Below, one piece after another: positions 18,315 through 29,457 of a stretch of DNA of 64,000 nucleotides. The translations under genes and the position numbers were made by a program. The stretch comes from an uncultured Oscillospiraceae bacterium. Lineage in GTDB: Bacteria; Bacillota; Clostridia; Oscillospirales; Oscillospiraceae. Within the stretch, counting starts at the first letter, position 1. Every line of letters starts with the position of its first letter. The notes below the pieces were generated by a model, which saw only the letters and a list, made by a program, of their open reading frames with translations, was not told where the DNA came from and did no database searches. The stretch covers positions 1 through 64,000 of the forward strand of contig CANRLZ010000001.1 of NCBI GenBank assembly GCA_947631595.1, given 5' to 3'.

Positions 18315-19754
18315 TCAATACGCCACGCCCCAGTAGACCATGTGCTTGGCGGGTTTGCCGCAGATGGGGCAGACGTCGCCCAGATGCTCCTGGGCGAAGG
18401 GGATGCACCGGGAGGACATTCCGGCCTCGGCCTTCATCCGGTCCTCGCAGGCCTCGTCGCCGCACCACATGGTCTTGATGAAGCCGCCCTTTTCCTCCTG
18501 GATGGCCTTGGCCTCCTCCAGGGAGAAGGCGGGGTAGCAGTGTTCCTCCAGGTTGCGCTTGGCCTTTTCAAAGAGGCCCTGGTGGATGGCCTCCAAAGCC
18601 TCCGCCACGGCGCTCTCCAGGCCGTCCAGGGAGACGAAGGTCTTCTCCCCGCTGTCCCGGCGCGCCAGGACGCACTGGTTTTTCTCCATATCCTTGGGGC
18701 CAAGCTCCAGGCGCAGGGGCACGCCCTTCATCTCGTACTCGGCGAATTTCCACCCCGGCGCCTTGTCCGAGTCGTCCATCTTCACCCGGAACCCGGCGGC
18801 GGTGAGGCGCTCCACCACGGCGCGGTTGGCGTCCAGAACGCCCTCCTTGTGCTGGGCCACGGGGATGACCACCACCTGGATGGGCGCCACCTTGGGTGGC
18901 AGGACCAGACCGTTGTTGTCGCCGTGGGTCATGATGATGCCGCCGATGAGGCGGGTGGAGGAACCCCAGGAGGTCTGGTGGGGGTGGTGGAGCTGGTTGT
19001 CCGCGCCGGTGAAGGTGATGTCAAAGGCGCGGGCAAAGCCGTCGCCAAAGTAGTGGCTGGTGCCGGCCTGGAGGGCTTTCTTGTCGTGCATCATGCACTC
19101 CACGGTGTAGGTCTCCTCCGCGCCGTTGAACTTCTCCTTGTCCGTCTTGCGCCCCTTCACCACCGGCATGGCCAGCACGTTCTCCATGAAGTCGGCGTAG
19201 ACGTTGAGCATCCGCTGGGTCTCCTCGCGGGCTTCGGCCTCGGTGGCGTGCATGGTGTGGCCCTCCTGCCAGAGGAACTCCCGGTGGCGCAGGAAGGGAC
19301 GGGAGGTCTTCTCCCAGCGCAGGACGCTGCACCACTGGTTGTAGAGCTTGGGCAGGTCCCGGTGGGAGTGGATGACGGTCTTATAGTGCTCGCAGAACAG
19401 GGTCTCGGAGGTGGGGCGGATGCAGTAGCGCTCCTCCAGCTTCTCGCTGCCCCCCATGGTGACCCAGGCGCACTCCGGGGCGAAGCCCTCCACGTGGTCC
19501 TTCTCCTTCTGGAGCAGGCTCTCCGGGATGAGCATGGGCAGGTACACGTTCTCGTGGCCCAGGCGCTTGAACTCCGCGTCCATGAGGTGCTGGATATTCT
19601 CCCAGATGGCGTAGCCGTAGGGACGGTAGATGAACATACCCTTGATGGAGGAGTAGTCGATCAGCTCCGCCTTTTTGCACACGTCGGTGTACCACTGGGC
19701 GAAGTCCACCTCCATGTCGGTGATCTGCTCCACCTGTTTTTTGTTTTCAGCCAT
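18315..19754 (-). CDS. proS: Prolyl-tRNA synthetase
   Basis: [55 protein letters not shown]...[37 protein letters not shown]; short archaeal-like ProS type. Confidence 0.95.
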   Translation of the reverse strand: MAENKKQVEQITDMEVDFAQWYTDVCKKAELIDYSSIKGMFIYRPYGYAIWENIQHLMDAEFKRLGHENVYLPMLIPESLLQKEKDHVEGFAPECAWVTMGGSEKLEERYCIRPTSETLFCEHYKTVIHSHRDLPKLYNQWCSVLRWEKTSRPFLRHREFLWQEGHTMHATEAEAREETQRMLNVYADFMENVLAMPVVKGRKTDKEKFNGAEETYTVECMMHDKKALQAGTSHYFGDGFARAFDITFTGADNQLHHPHQTSWGSSTRLIGGIIMTHGDNNGLVLPPKVAPIQVVVIPVAQHKEGVLDANRAVVERLTAAGFRVKMDDSDKAPGWKFAEYEMKGVPLRLELGPKDMEKNQCVLARRDSGEKTFVSLDGLESAVAEALEAIHQGLFEKAKRNLEEHCYPAFSLEEAKAIQEEKGGFIKTMWCGDEACEDRMKAEAGMSSRCIPFAQEHLGDVCPICGKPAKHMVYWGVAY

Positions 19755-19826
19755 GTATCGATCCATCCTTTACGATAGAAATAACGTCTTCAGCGCCCCC
19801 TATTATAGCGCAACGCACCGGGAGCG

Positions 19827-22118
19827 TCAATATCGGTTGGCCCATCCGGCGACCAGGGCGGCGGGGACCGCCCAGAGGAGCAAAAAGACCAGCATCGCCC
19901 CTGGGGACAGGGCCGCGAAGGCGCGGGCGAGGCAGAGGTAGAAGGACAGCGCCAGCCCCGCCGCCGCGCCCAGAAGGTCGAACACCAGACCCCAGCGCAC
20001 CGCGCCCAACAGCCGCTTGGCGCCCACCACCGCGTCGGCGTAGGCGGTCAGGCCCTCCCGGCAGAGTACGGCGGTGAGGGTGCTGTTGTGGACGTAGCGC
20101 TTGGAGGACAGCTCCCGCCGCCGGTCCAGGCTGGGGAACTCCATCTTGTCCACCGGCAGCTTGAAGCGCTGGCGGAGCATCTCCGGGATGATGAGGAGAT
20201 CCCGGGTGGCCAGGATGGGGTCCAGGCCGTTTTCCACCAGCACGTCCACCGCCTGGGCAATGGCGGGGTGGAGGGTGTAGTTGAGGACAAAAATGGCGGT
20301 GAGCACGCCGTCCACGGCGCAGAACACGGCGTTTTTCACGTTCAGCCCCTGGGGCAGCTCCACGTGCATCAGCTCCATGAACGCCCCGGAGCCAACGGTG
20401 ACCGACTGGCCGTTGATGACGCCGGTGACGCCGCCCTCGTGGCACATCACCTGGCCGGCCTGGCGGCGCAGGCCGCCCTTGGCCCGCAGGAGGTCGGAGA
20501 AGGGCTTGGAGAGGCCGCTGCCCGTCTCCCGGATGAGGGTGGCGGTGTAGGACAGGGCGGACTCCAGCGAGGCGTCGCCCACCAGCTTGATGCCGTTGAG
20601 GGTGACGCTGCCGGGGGGGAAGAGGTCGGTATCGGTGAGGATGACCCCCCGCTTGCGCCCCACCCAGGCCACGCCCTCCCAGCCGCCCAGGGCGGCGCCC
20701 AGGTTGGCCAGCCGCCGGCTCAGGGCGGAGAAGGGGAGGGAGAAGGTGAGGAAGGAGGAGAGGCCGCACCCGGCGGTGAGGCCGGCGGAGAGGCACCAGA
20801 GAAAGAGCTGGGGTTCCTTCCGGCCCACCGAGGCCAGCAGGGCGAACAGCAGCGCGCACAGGAGGATCAGGGGGGAGGCCAGGTGGTAGACGCGCTGGAC
20901 GCCGTCCGGCTCCTGGATCTGGCTGCCGAAGCCCGTCACCTCGCCGGACCACTTGGTAAAGCTGTCCCGGCCGTTCCACATCCGCTCGTCCAGGGTCACC
21001 AGATACGGCTCCGCCGCCCCGGCGGCCGCCCGGCAGGACCGCCGCAGCGCCTGGCGCTTCAGCAGCCGCCCCCACAGGGCGAAGAAGAGGCACAGGGAGA
21101 CCACCGCGCAGAAGTTCCCGTTCCCCGCCCGGCCGCCCAGCAGGGGCACGGTGAGGGCGTCCGCCGCGGCGGCGATGACGGCGAAGAGGGCGATGGTCTC
21201 GCCCTCCAGCCGCAGCCGCACCAGGCACACAGCCCCATAGGCCAGCACGTCGGCGCACAGCAGGGCGCTGACGCACAGCGCCCCGGCGGCGACCTGGTAG
21301 AGCAGGGCCGTCTGCCCGGCCAGCAGGGCGGGCAGGGGGAGGTTCATGCCGGGCGCCAGGGCCAGGTAGAGCTGGGGCAGGCACCACAGCAGGGCGAACA
21401 GCACCCGCACGTGGAGAAAGGCCAGCCCCCTCTTATAGGTCTTGGCCAGCTGGGCCGGGGGGATATCCGGGCTGGGCTTGCGCCGCTCCCGGCGGTGGCG
21501 CAGGGTGGGGGCGTGGGTGGGTTCCGTCTCCCAGTCCACGCCGGGGAGCAGCCGTTCCCGCCGGGTGCGCTCCGGGTCCTCCGGGGCGTCGCCCTCAAAC
21601 ATGGTCTGGGCGTAGCGGTCGCCCTTCTCGATGAGCCGGCCGATGCGCCCGGTGACGGAGTTGTCCGGCTGGGGCATGGAGATGACCTTGGGGTTGTCCG
21701 GGTCGCGCACCGGGACGCTGGGCTTTCCCCGCTTCCACCAGGGCAGTTTTTTCTCCGCCGGCCCGGCGGGGCGCTCCCCCTCGCCAGGCGCTTCCTCCGG
21801 CTCCGGTTCCGGTTCCTCAACGGGAACTTCCTCTGCCTCCGGTTCTTCAACAGGTGCTTCTTCCGCCTTCGGCTCCGGTTCTGGTTCTTCAACGGAGGTT
21901 TCCTTCGGCCCTGCTTCTTCAACAGGCGCTTCCTCCGCCTCCGGTTCTTCAACAGGGGGTTCCTCCGGTTTCGCCTCCTCCACGGGCGTTTCCTCTTTCT
22001 CAGAGGCTTCCTCTTCCACGGGGATCCCCGCCGGGGGCTGGTCGCCGTCGGGGACGGGGGCGAACTCCGCCAGGATCTCCTCCAGCTCAGGCAGGTCGTT
22101 GTTGTCCACGCCGCTCAC
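19827..22118 (-). CDS. Multi-pass membrane protein resembling a catalytically degenerate P-type ATPase, with Pro/Glu-rich N-terminal tail
   Basis: GRKRGVILTDTDLFPPGSVTLNGIKLVG (position of VVFDKTGTLT.G), SYTATLIRETGSGLSKPFSDLL, INGQSVTVGSGAFM, AVDGVLTAIFVLNYTLHPAIAQAVDVLVENGLDPILATRDLLI; several TM segments. Confidence 0.65.
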   Translation of the reverse strand: MSGVDNNDLPELEEILAEFAPVPDGDQPPAGIPVEEEASEKEETPVEEAKPEEPPVEEPEAEEAPVEEAGPKETSVEEPEPEPKAEEAPVEEPEAEEVPVEEPEPEPEEAPGEGERPAGPAEKKLPWWKRGKPSVPVRDPDNPKVISMPQPDNSVTGRIGRLIEKGDRYAQTMFEGDAPEDPERTRRERLLPGVDWETEPTHAPTLRHRRERRKPSPDIPPAQLAKTYKRGLAFLHVRVLFALLWCLPQLYLALAPGMNLPLPALLAGQTALLYQVAAGALCVSALLCADVLAYGAVCLVRLRLEGETIALFAVIAAAADALTVPLLGGRAGNGNFCAVVSLCLFFALWGRLLKRQALRRSCRAAAGAAEPYLVTLDERMWNGRDSFTKWSGEVTGFGSQIQEPDGVQRVYHLASPLILLCALLFALLASVGRKEPQLFLWCLSAGLTAGCGLSSFLTFSLPFSALSRRLANLGAALGGWEGVAWVGRKRGVILTDTDLFPPGSVTLNGIKLVGDASLESALSYTATLIRETGSGLSKPFSDLLRAKGGLRRQAGQVMCHEGGVTGVINGQSVTVGSGAFMELMHVELPQGLNVKNAVFCAVDGVLTAIFVLNYTLHPAIAQAVDVLVENGLDPILATRDLLIIPEMLRQRFKLPVDKMEFPSLDRRRELSSKRYVHNSTLTAVLCREGLTAYADAVVGAKRLLGAVRWGLVFDLLGAAAGLALSFYLCLARAFAALSPGAMLVFLLLWAVPAALVAGWANRY
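21770..22040 (-). repeat. Imperfect PVEEPEAEE / PEPEPKAEEA coding repeats
   Basis: ETPVEEAKPEEPPVEEPEAEEAPVEEAGPKETSVEEPEPEPKAEEAPVEEPEAEEVPVEEPEPEPEEAPGEGE with matching DNA units (ttcttcaacaggtgcttcttccgcc...). Confidence 0.85.
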
Positions 22119-22891
22119 CCCTTTCCAAGGCGCTGGCGCACCGCCTCATAGAGCAGGATGGCGGCGGCGGCGCTGGCGTTCAGCGAGTTGAGCTGCCCGG
22201 CCATGGGGATGGAGACCCGCACATCGCAGGTCTCCTCCACCAGCCGGGACATCCCGAAGCCCTCGCTGCCGATGACGATGGCGGCGGGGCCTTTCAGGTC
22301 GGCCTGGTAGAGCAGGGTATCCCCCGCGGCGGTGGCGCCGAAGACCCACAGGCCCTTGGCCTTCAGGTCCTTCAGGCAGGCGGTGAGGTTGGGCACCCGG
22401 GCCACCGGCACATAGCTCACCGCCCCCGCGGAGGTCTTGGCCACCACGGCGGTGAGGCCGGCGGAGCGGCGCTTGGGGATGATGACCCCGTGGGCGCCGG
22501 CGCACTCGGCGGTGCGGATCACCGCCCCCAGGTTGTGGGGGTCGGACAGCTCGTCGCAGACCACGATGAGGGGGGGTTCCCCCTTCTCCCGGGCCACGTC
22601 CAGGATGTCGTCCACGTCGGCGTACTCCCGCACGGCGGTGAGGGCGATGACCCCCTGGTGGGCGTGGGTGACGCTCATGGCGTCCAGCTTGCGCCGGTCG
22701 CACTCCACCACCACCGCGCCCTGGCTCCGGGCGATGGAGGCCAGCCGCCCCAGGGCGGGATCCACCTCGCCCTTGGCCAGGTACACCTTGTCCAGGGTCG
22801 TCCCCGCCCGCAGGGCCTCCGAAACGGCGTTGCGGCCCTCGATGACGCCGTCGGCGCGCTCCTGCCGGGTCTGGTAGTCCTCCCGTGCCAT
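22115..22891 (-). CDS. rlmB: 23S rRNA 2'-O-ribose methyltransferase RlmB (SpoU family)
   Basis: VIEGRNAVSEALRAG...LDKVYLAKGE...DPHNLGAVIRTAECAGAHGVIIPKRRSAGLT...IVIGSEGFGMSRLVEETCDVRVSIPMAGQLNSLNASAAAAILLYEAVRQR. Confidence 0.95.
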   Translation of the reverse strand: MAREDYQTRQERADGVIEGRNAVSEALRAGTTLDKVYLAKGEVDPALGRLASIARSQGAVVVECDRRKLDAMSVTHAHQGVIALTAVREYADVDDILDVAREKGEPPLIVVCDELSDPHNLGAVIRTAECAGAHGVIIPKRRSAGLTAVVAKTSAGAVSYVPVARVPNLTACLKDLKAKGLWVFGATAAGDTLLYQADLKGPAAIVIGSEGFGMSRLVEETCDVRVSIPMAGQLNSLNASAAAAILLYEAVRQRLGKG

Positions 22892-23075
22892 CCCGCCGCC
22901 TCCTTTCCGCCTACGCTGGGTTGGTTTTTCCTAACAAAACATCATAGCACAAATTCCCCAAGATGAAAAGAGGGCGGTCACAGAAAGTTTACAGGCCCTG
23001 TCCTTGTATTCCAGGGGACATTGTGTTAGAATACCTTCGTGTCCGTTTGTCCCCTTTTGGAAAGGAGGGACTTTT

Positions 23076-25100
<2,025 letters not shown>

Positions 25101-25109
25101 ATTTTCGCG

Positions 25110-25147
25110 AAAAACATCCCCGGCCCACCTGGGCCGGGGATGTTTTT
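25110..25147. terminator. Terminator copy, left flank of dispersed repeat A
   Basis: AAAAACATCCCCGGCCCACCTGGGCCGGGGATGTTTTT. Confidence 0.93.
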
Positions 25148-25354
25148 CAGCTTGTCAAAAAAGCCTCGCAGAGTTTCGCGCCGCAGGGCGCGAAAGACTC
25201 ATAAGAAATTTTTTCCGGCGGCGTGTACGTCGGAAAAAATACATCTCGGCCCGCAAACGTGCGAGCCGGCCGCCCTCGCGGCGGCCGGGGAGTGCGCTGC
25301 AGCGGGCCGTAAAAAATGTCAAAGAAGCGGCCCTGCCGCTTCTTTGACAGTCTC
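25148..25354. mobile_element. Dispersed 207-bp structured repeat, copy A (MITE-like, non-coding)
   Basis: CAGCTTGTCAAAAAAGCCTCGCAGAGTTTCGCGCCGCAGGGCGCGAAAGACTCATAAG...TTTGACAGTCTC; ~97% identical to 32074-32280 by eye; several internal hairpins. Confidence 0.85.
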
Positions 25355-25392
25355 AAAAACATCCCCGACCCGCCTGGGCCGGGGATGTTTTT
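25355..25392. terminator. Terminator copy, right flank of dispersed repeat A
   Basis: AAAAACATCCCCGACCCGCCTGGGCCGGGGATGTTTTT, 36/38 identical to 25110-25147. Confidence 0.93.
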
Positions 25393-25398
25393 GTGCGG

Positions 25399-26691
25399 TC
25401 ATGCCTCCGCGGTTCCCAGCAGGAACCCGTCTCCGGCGGACTGGATCCGCACCGGCAAGACCCGGTTGTGGAGGTCCCGCCCCGGGGCTTTCACCAGCGT
25501 GTAGTTGGGAGCGTGGCCCTGGTAAAGCCCGTCCCGCTCCTCTTCAAAGAGCACGTCCAGCACCTTGCCCACCTGCCGCTCCAAATACGCCTGGCGCAGG
25601 GTGTGGGCCAGGTCGCCCGCCCGCTTTGCCCGGCGCTTTTTCTCCGCCGCGGGCACCTGATCGGGCATCCGCGCCGCCGGGGTGCCCGGCCGCCGGGAGT
25701 AGGGGAAGACGTGGAGGGCGGAGAAGGCGCACCGCTCCACAAAGTCCAGGCTCTCCCGGAAGTCCTCCTCCGTCTCGCCGGGGAAGCCCACGATGAGGTC
25801 GGTGGTGAGGCCGGGGTCGTCGAAGGTCCGGCGCAGCAGCTCCACGGATCGGAGATACCCCGCCGGGTCGTACCGGCGGTTCATGGCCTTCAGCGTCCCG
25901 GCGCAGCCGGACTGGAGGGAGAGGTGGAAGTGGGGGCAGAGGTTGGGGAGCTTGGCCGCCCGGCGGCAGAAGTCCTCCGTCACCGTCCGCGGCTCCAGGC
26001 TGCCCAGGCGCAGCCGCACCTCCGGCGCGGCCTCCGACAGGGCCTCCAGCAGGTCCATAGGTTCCGGCTTGCCGGGCAGGTCCCGGCCCCAGGAGGAGAG
26101 TTCGATGCCGGTGACCACCATCTCCCGGTAGCCCTCCGCCGCCATGTGCCTGGCCTGGGCCACCGCCCGACCCAGGGGGAGGGAGCGCACCGGCCCGCGG
26201 GCGTAGGGGATGATGCAGTAGGAGCAGAAGTTGACGCAGCCGTCCTCCACCTTGAGCATACACCGGGTCCGACCGGTCAAGCCCCCGGCGGGCAGCTCCT
26301 CAAAGGCCCGGCGGGCAAAGGCGTCGTCCACCGCCGTCACCGGGCCGGAGCGGTGGGCCAAGGTCTGTTCCAGCAGCGCCCAGAACCGCTCCCGGCCCCC
26401 GGTCCCGGCCACCAGGTCGGCGCCCAACTCCTCCGCCGCGCCGGGGTGGGTCTGGGGGAAACAGCCGCAGACGGCCAGCACCGCCTCCGGCCGCTCCCGC
26501 CGGACGCGGCGGATGACCTGGCGGTTTTTTTGGTCGCTGACGGCGGTGACGGTGCAGGTGTTGATGATGTAGGCGTCCGCCTCCGCCTCAAAGGGAACCT
26601 GGGTGTGCCCCCGGGCCGCCCCCTGCCGCTCCAGGGCCTGGGACTCGTATTGGTTGACCTTGCAGCCCAGGGTGTAGATGGCAAACCGCAT
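25399..26691 (-). CDS. mtaB: tRNA methylthiotransferase MtaB (MiaB-like radical SAM)
   Basis: MRFAIYTLGCKVNQYESQALERQ; VKVEDGCVNFCSYCIIPYARGPVRS (CxxxCxxC); DLIVGFPGETEEDFRES. Confidence 0.93.
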   Translation of the reverse strand: MRFAIYTLGCKVNQYESQALERQGAARGHTQVPFEAEADAYIINTCTVTAVSDQKNRQVIRRVRRERPEAVLAVCGCFPQTHPGAAEELGADLVAGTGGRERFWALLEQTLAHRSGPVTAVDDAFARRAFEELPAGGLTGRTRCMLKVEDGCVNFCSYCIIPYARGPVRSLPLGRAVAQARHMAAEGYREMVVTGIELSSWGRDLPGKPEPMDLLEALSEAAPEVRLRLGSLEPRTVTEDFCRRAAKLPNLCPHFHLSLQSGCAGTLKAMNRRYDPAGYLRSVELLRRTFDDPGLTTDLIVGFPGETEEDFRESLDFVERCAFSALHVFPYSRRPGTPAARMPDQVPAAEKKRRAKRAGDLAHTLRQAYLERQVGKVLDVLFEEERDGLYQGHAPNYTLVKAPGRDLHNRVLPVRIQSAGDGFLLGTAEA

Positions 26692-26783
26692 GGAAAGACC
26701 CCCTTGCGCTTTGGGCGAGAGTTTGGTAAAATAGTCGCAATTATTGTACACGCCCACACTTGAATTTGCAAGGAGATAGTCCC

Positions 26784-27362
26784 GTGAGTGACAGCTTTTT
26801 TGCCTATCTCTCCCGGATGCGGTACATCGACCGCTGGGGCCTCATGCGAAACACCTTCCAGGAGAACATCCAGGAGCACTCCCATGCGGTGGCCGTCCTG
26901 GCCCACGCCCTGGCGGTGATCGGCCGGGAGAAGTTCGGCTCGACGGTGGACCCCAACGAGGCCGCCGTGGCCGGACTCTACCACGACGCGCCGGAGATCC
27001 TCACCGGCGACCTGCCCACCCCCGTGAAGTACGACAACCCCGCCATCAAGGACGCCTACAAGGCGGTGGAGCGGGTGGCCGCGGACAAGCTGCTGTCCAT
27101 GCTGCCCCCGGAGCTGGCGCCGTCCTTCGCCCCCTATGTGCGGGAGGAGCTGGAGCCGGAGCTGCTGGCGGTGGTGAAGGCCGCGGATAAGCTGGCGGCC
27201 TACCTCAAGTGCGTAGAGGAGCTGAAGGCGGGCAACGACGAATTCCGCCAGGCCGCCCAACAGACCAGGGCGGCGCTGGAGAAGATGGGTCTGCCCGCCC
27301 TGGACTACTTCCTGGAGCGGTTCCTGCCCGCCTTCCACCTCACTTTGGACGAATTGCGTTAA
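26784..27362 (+). CDS. YfbR-like 5'-nucleotidase (HD domain)
   Basis: YIDRWGLMRNTFQENIQEHSHAVAVLAHAL...AGLYHDAPEILTGDLPTPVKYDNP. Confidence 0.9.
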   Translation: MSDSFFAYLSRMRYIDRWGLMRNTFQENIQEHSHAVAVLAHALAVIGREKFGSTVDPNEAAVAGLYHDAPEILTGDLPTPVKYDNPAIKDAYKAVERVAADKLLSMLPPELAPSFAPYVREELEPELLAVVKAADKLAAYLKCVEELKAGNDEFRQAAQQTRAALEKMGLPALDYFLERFLPAFHLTLDELR

Positions 27363-27375
27363 GGGGGATTTGACT

Positions 27376-27645
27376 ATGAGAGCCATCGTCACCGTCATCG
27401 GCAAGGACACCGTGGGCATCATCGCCGCCGTCTGCTCCCTGCTCAGCCGGCACAAGGTCAACGTCCTGGACATCAGCCAGACCGTCTTGCAGGAGTATTT
27501 CACCATGATCATGCTGGTGGACGCCGGGGAGAGCGACCTGCCCTTTGCCGACCTGGCCGAACTCCTGAAGCAGAAGGGGGAGGCCCAGGGTCTGGACATC
27601 CGCATGCAGCGGGAGGACATCTTCAACGCCATGCACCGCATCTGA
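27376..27645 (+). CDS. ACT domain protein (UPF0237)
   Basis: [49 protein letters not shown]. Confidence 0.93.
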   Translation: MRAIVTVIGKDTVGIIAAVCSLLSRHKVNVLDISQTVLQEYFTMIMLVDAGESDLPFADLAELLKQKGEAQGLDIRMQREDIFNAMHRI

Positions 27646-27691
27646 AGCCCCGCGCCCGGCCCGGACGCGGTCAAAAACAGGGGGAAACGCC

Positions 27692-29056
27692 ATGCCCATG
27701 TTCAATAAGAGCGAAATTCTGGACACCATCCGCATGATCGACCAGCAGCACCTGGACGTGCGCACCATCACCATGGGCATCTCCCTGCTGGACTGCTGCG
27801 ACGCGGACGCCAAGACCGCCTGCGGGAAAATTTACGACAAGATCGTCCGCTCCGCCCAGGACCTGGTGAAGACCGGGGAGGACATCGAGCGGGAGTTCGG
27901 CATCCCCATCGTCAACAAGCGCGTCTCCGTCACCCCCATGGCCCTGGTGGCCGGGGCGTCCGACACGGAGGACTACCTCCCCTTCGCCCAGGCCATGGAC
28001 GAGGCGGCCAAGGCGGTGGGGGTGAACTTCATCGGCGGTTTCTCCGCCCTGGTGCAGAAGGGGATGACCCCGGCGGACCGGCGGCTCATCGCCGCCATCC
28101 CCCAGGCCCTGGCCCAGACCGACCTGGTCTGCTCCAGCGTGAACGTGGGTTCCACCAAGGCGGGGATCAACATGGACGCGGTGGCCCTCATGGGCCGGAC
28201 GGTGAAGGAGGCCGCCCAGTTGACCGCAGACCGGGACGGCTTCGGCTGCGCCAAGCTGGTGGTCTTCTGCAACGCCGTGGAGGACAACCCCTTTATGGCC
28301 GGGGCGTTCCACGGCGTAGGGGAGGGCGACCGGGTCATCAACGTGGGCGTCTCCGGCCCCGGCGTGGTCCACCACGCCCTCCAGGCGGTGAAGGGCCAGA
28401 GCTTCGACGTGGTGGCCGAGACGGTGAAAAAGACCGCCTTCCGGGTCACCCGCATGGGCCAGCTGGTGGCCCAGGAGGCCAGCCGCCGGCTGGACGTGCC
28501 CTTCGGCATCGTGGACCTCTCTCTCGCCCCCACTCCGGCGGTGGGGGACAGCGTGGCGCGCATTTTGGAGGAGATGGGCCTGGAGACCTGCGGCACCCAC
28601 GGCACCACCGCCGCCCTGGCCCTGCTCAACGACGCGGTGAAGAAGGGCGGCGTCATGGCCTCCTCCAGCGTGGGCGGGCTGTCCGGGGCGTTCATCCCGG
28701 TGAGCGAGGACGAGGGGATGATCGCCGCCGCCCAGAGCGGGGCGCTCACCCTGGACAAGCTGGAGGCCATGACCTGCGTGTGCTCGGTGGGGCTGGACAT
28801 GATCGCCGTCCCCGGGGACACCCCGGCGGAGACCATCGCCGCCATCATCGCCGACGAGGCCGCCATCGGCATGGTCAACTCCAAGACCACCGCCGTGCGG
28901 CTCATCCCGGCGCCCGGCAAGGGCGTGGGGGACAGCGTGGAGTTCGGCGGGCTGCTGGGCAGCGCCCCGGTGATGCCCGTCCACGCCCCGTCCAGCGCGG
29001 ACTTCATCGCCCGGGGCGGCCGCATTCCCGCCCCCCTCCAGAGCCTGAAGAACTGA
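27692..29056 (+). CDS. PFL family protein (UPF0210/DUF711)
   Basis: [30 protein letters not shown]...[20 protein letters not shown]...[21 protein letters not shown]; paired with ACT gene. Confidence 0.93.
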   Translation: MPMFNKSEILDTIRMIDQQHLDVRTITMGISLLDCCDADAKTACGKIYDKIVRSAQDLVKTGEDIEREFGIPIVNKRVSVTPMALVAGASDTEDYLPFAQAMDEAAKAVGVNFIGGFSALVQKGMTPADRRLIAAIPQALAQTDLVCSSVNVGSTKAGINMDAVALMGRTVKEAAQLTADRDGFGCAKLVVFCNAVEDNPFMAGAFHGVGEGDRVINVGVSGPGVVHHALQAVKGQSFDVVAETVKKTAFRVTRMGQLVAQEASRRLDVPFGIVDLSLAPTPAVGDSVARILEEMGLETCGTHGTTAALALLNDAVKKGGVMASSSVGGLSGAFIPVSEDEGMIAAAQSGALTLDKLEAMTCVCSVGLDMIAVPGDTPAETIAAIIADEAAIGMVNSKTTAVRLIPAPGKGVGDSVEFGGLLGSAPVMPVHAPSSADFIARGGRIPAPLQSLKN

Positions 29057-29060
29057 GCGT

Positions 29061-29101
29061 AAAAAAAGAGCCGGACGCCATTGGCGTCCGGCTCTTTTTT
29101 T
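29061..29101. terminator. Bidirectional intrinsic terminator
   Basis: AAAAAAAGAGCCGGACGCCATTGGCGTCCGGCTCTTTTTTT. Confidence 0.93.
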
Positions 29102-29112
29102 GTAGGGATGTA

Positions 29113-29337
<225 letters not shown>

Positions 29338-29457
29338 CTAAGGCTATTCTACCACAGATTTTGAAAATTGCAACGGTTTTTTTCGCGACTTTGCCGGGGT
29401 ATAACCCCCCACCCCTTTGGCAACAATGGAAGGGACAGCCAAAGGAGGCGTTGCAGC

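Noticed and set aside
25148-25354. Group IIC intron inserted after a terminator
   Set aside because: Too short, no recognisable intron-encoded RT or domain V, and the terminator is duplicated on both sides rather than only upstream.
25147-25362. 71-aa ORF inside repeat copy A (and ORFs 32005-32247, 32148-32399 in copy B)
   Set aside because: Reading frames are not conserved as complete ORFs between the two copies and run into flanking terminators; the element looks structural, not coding.
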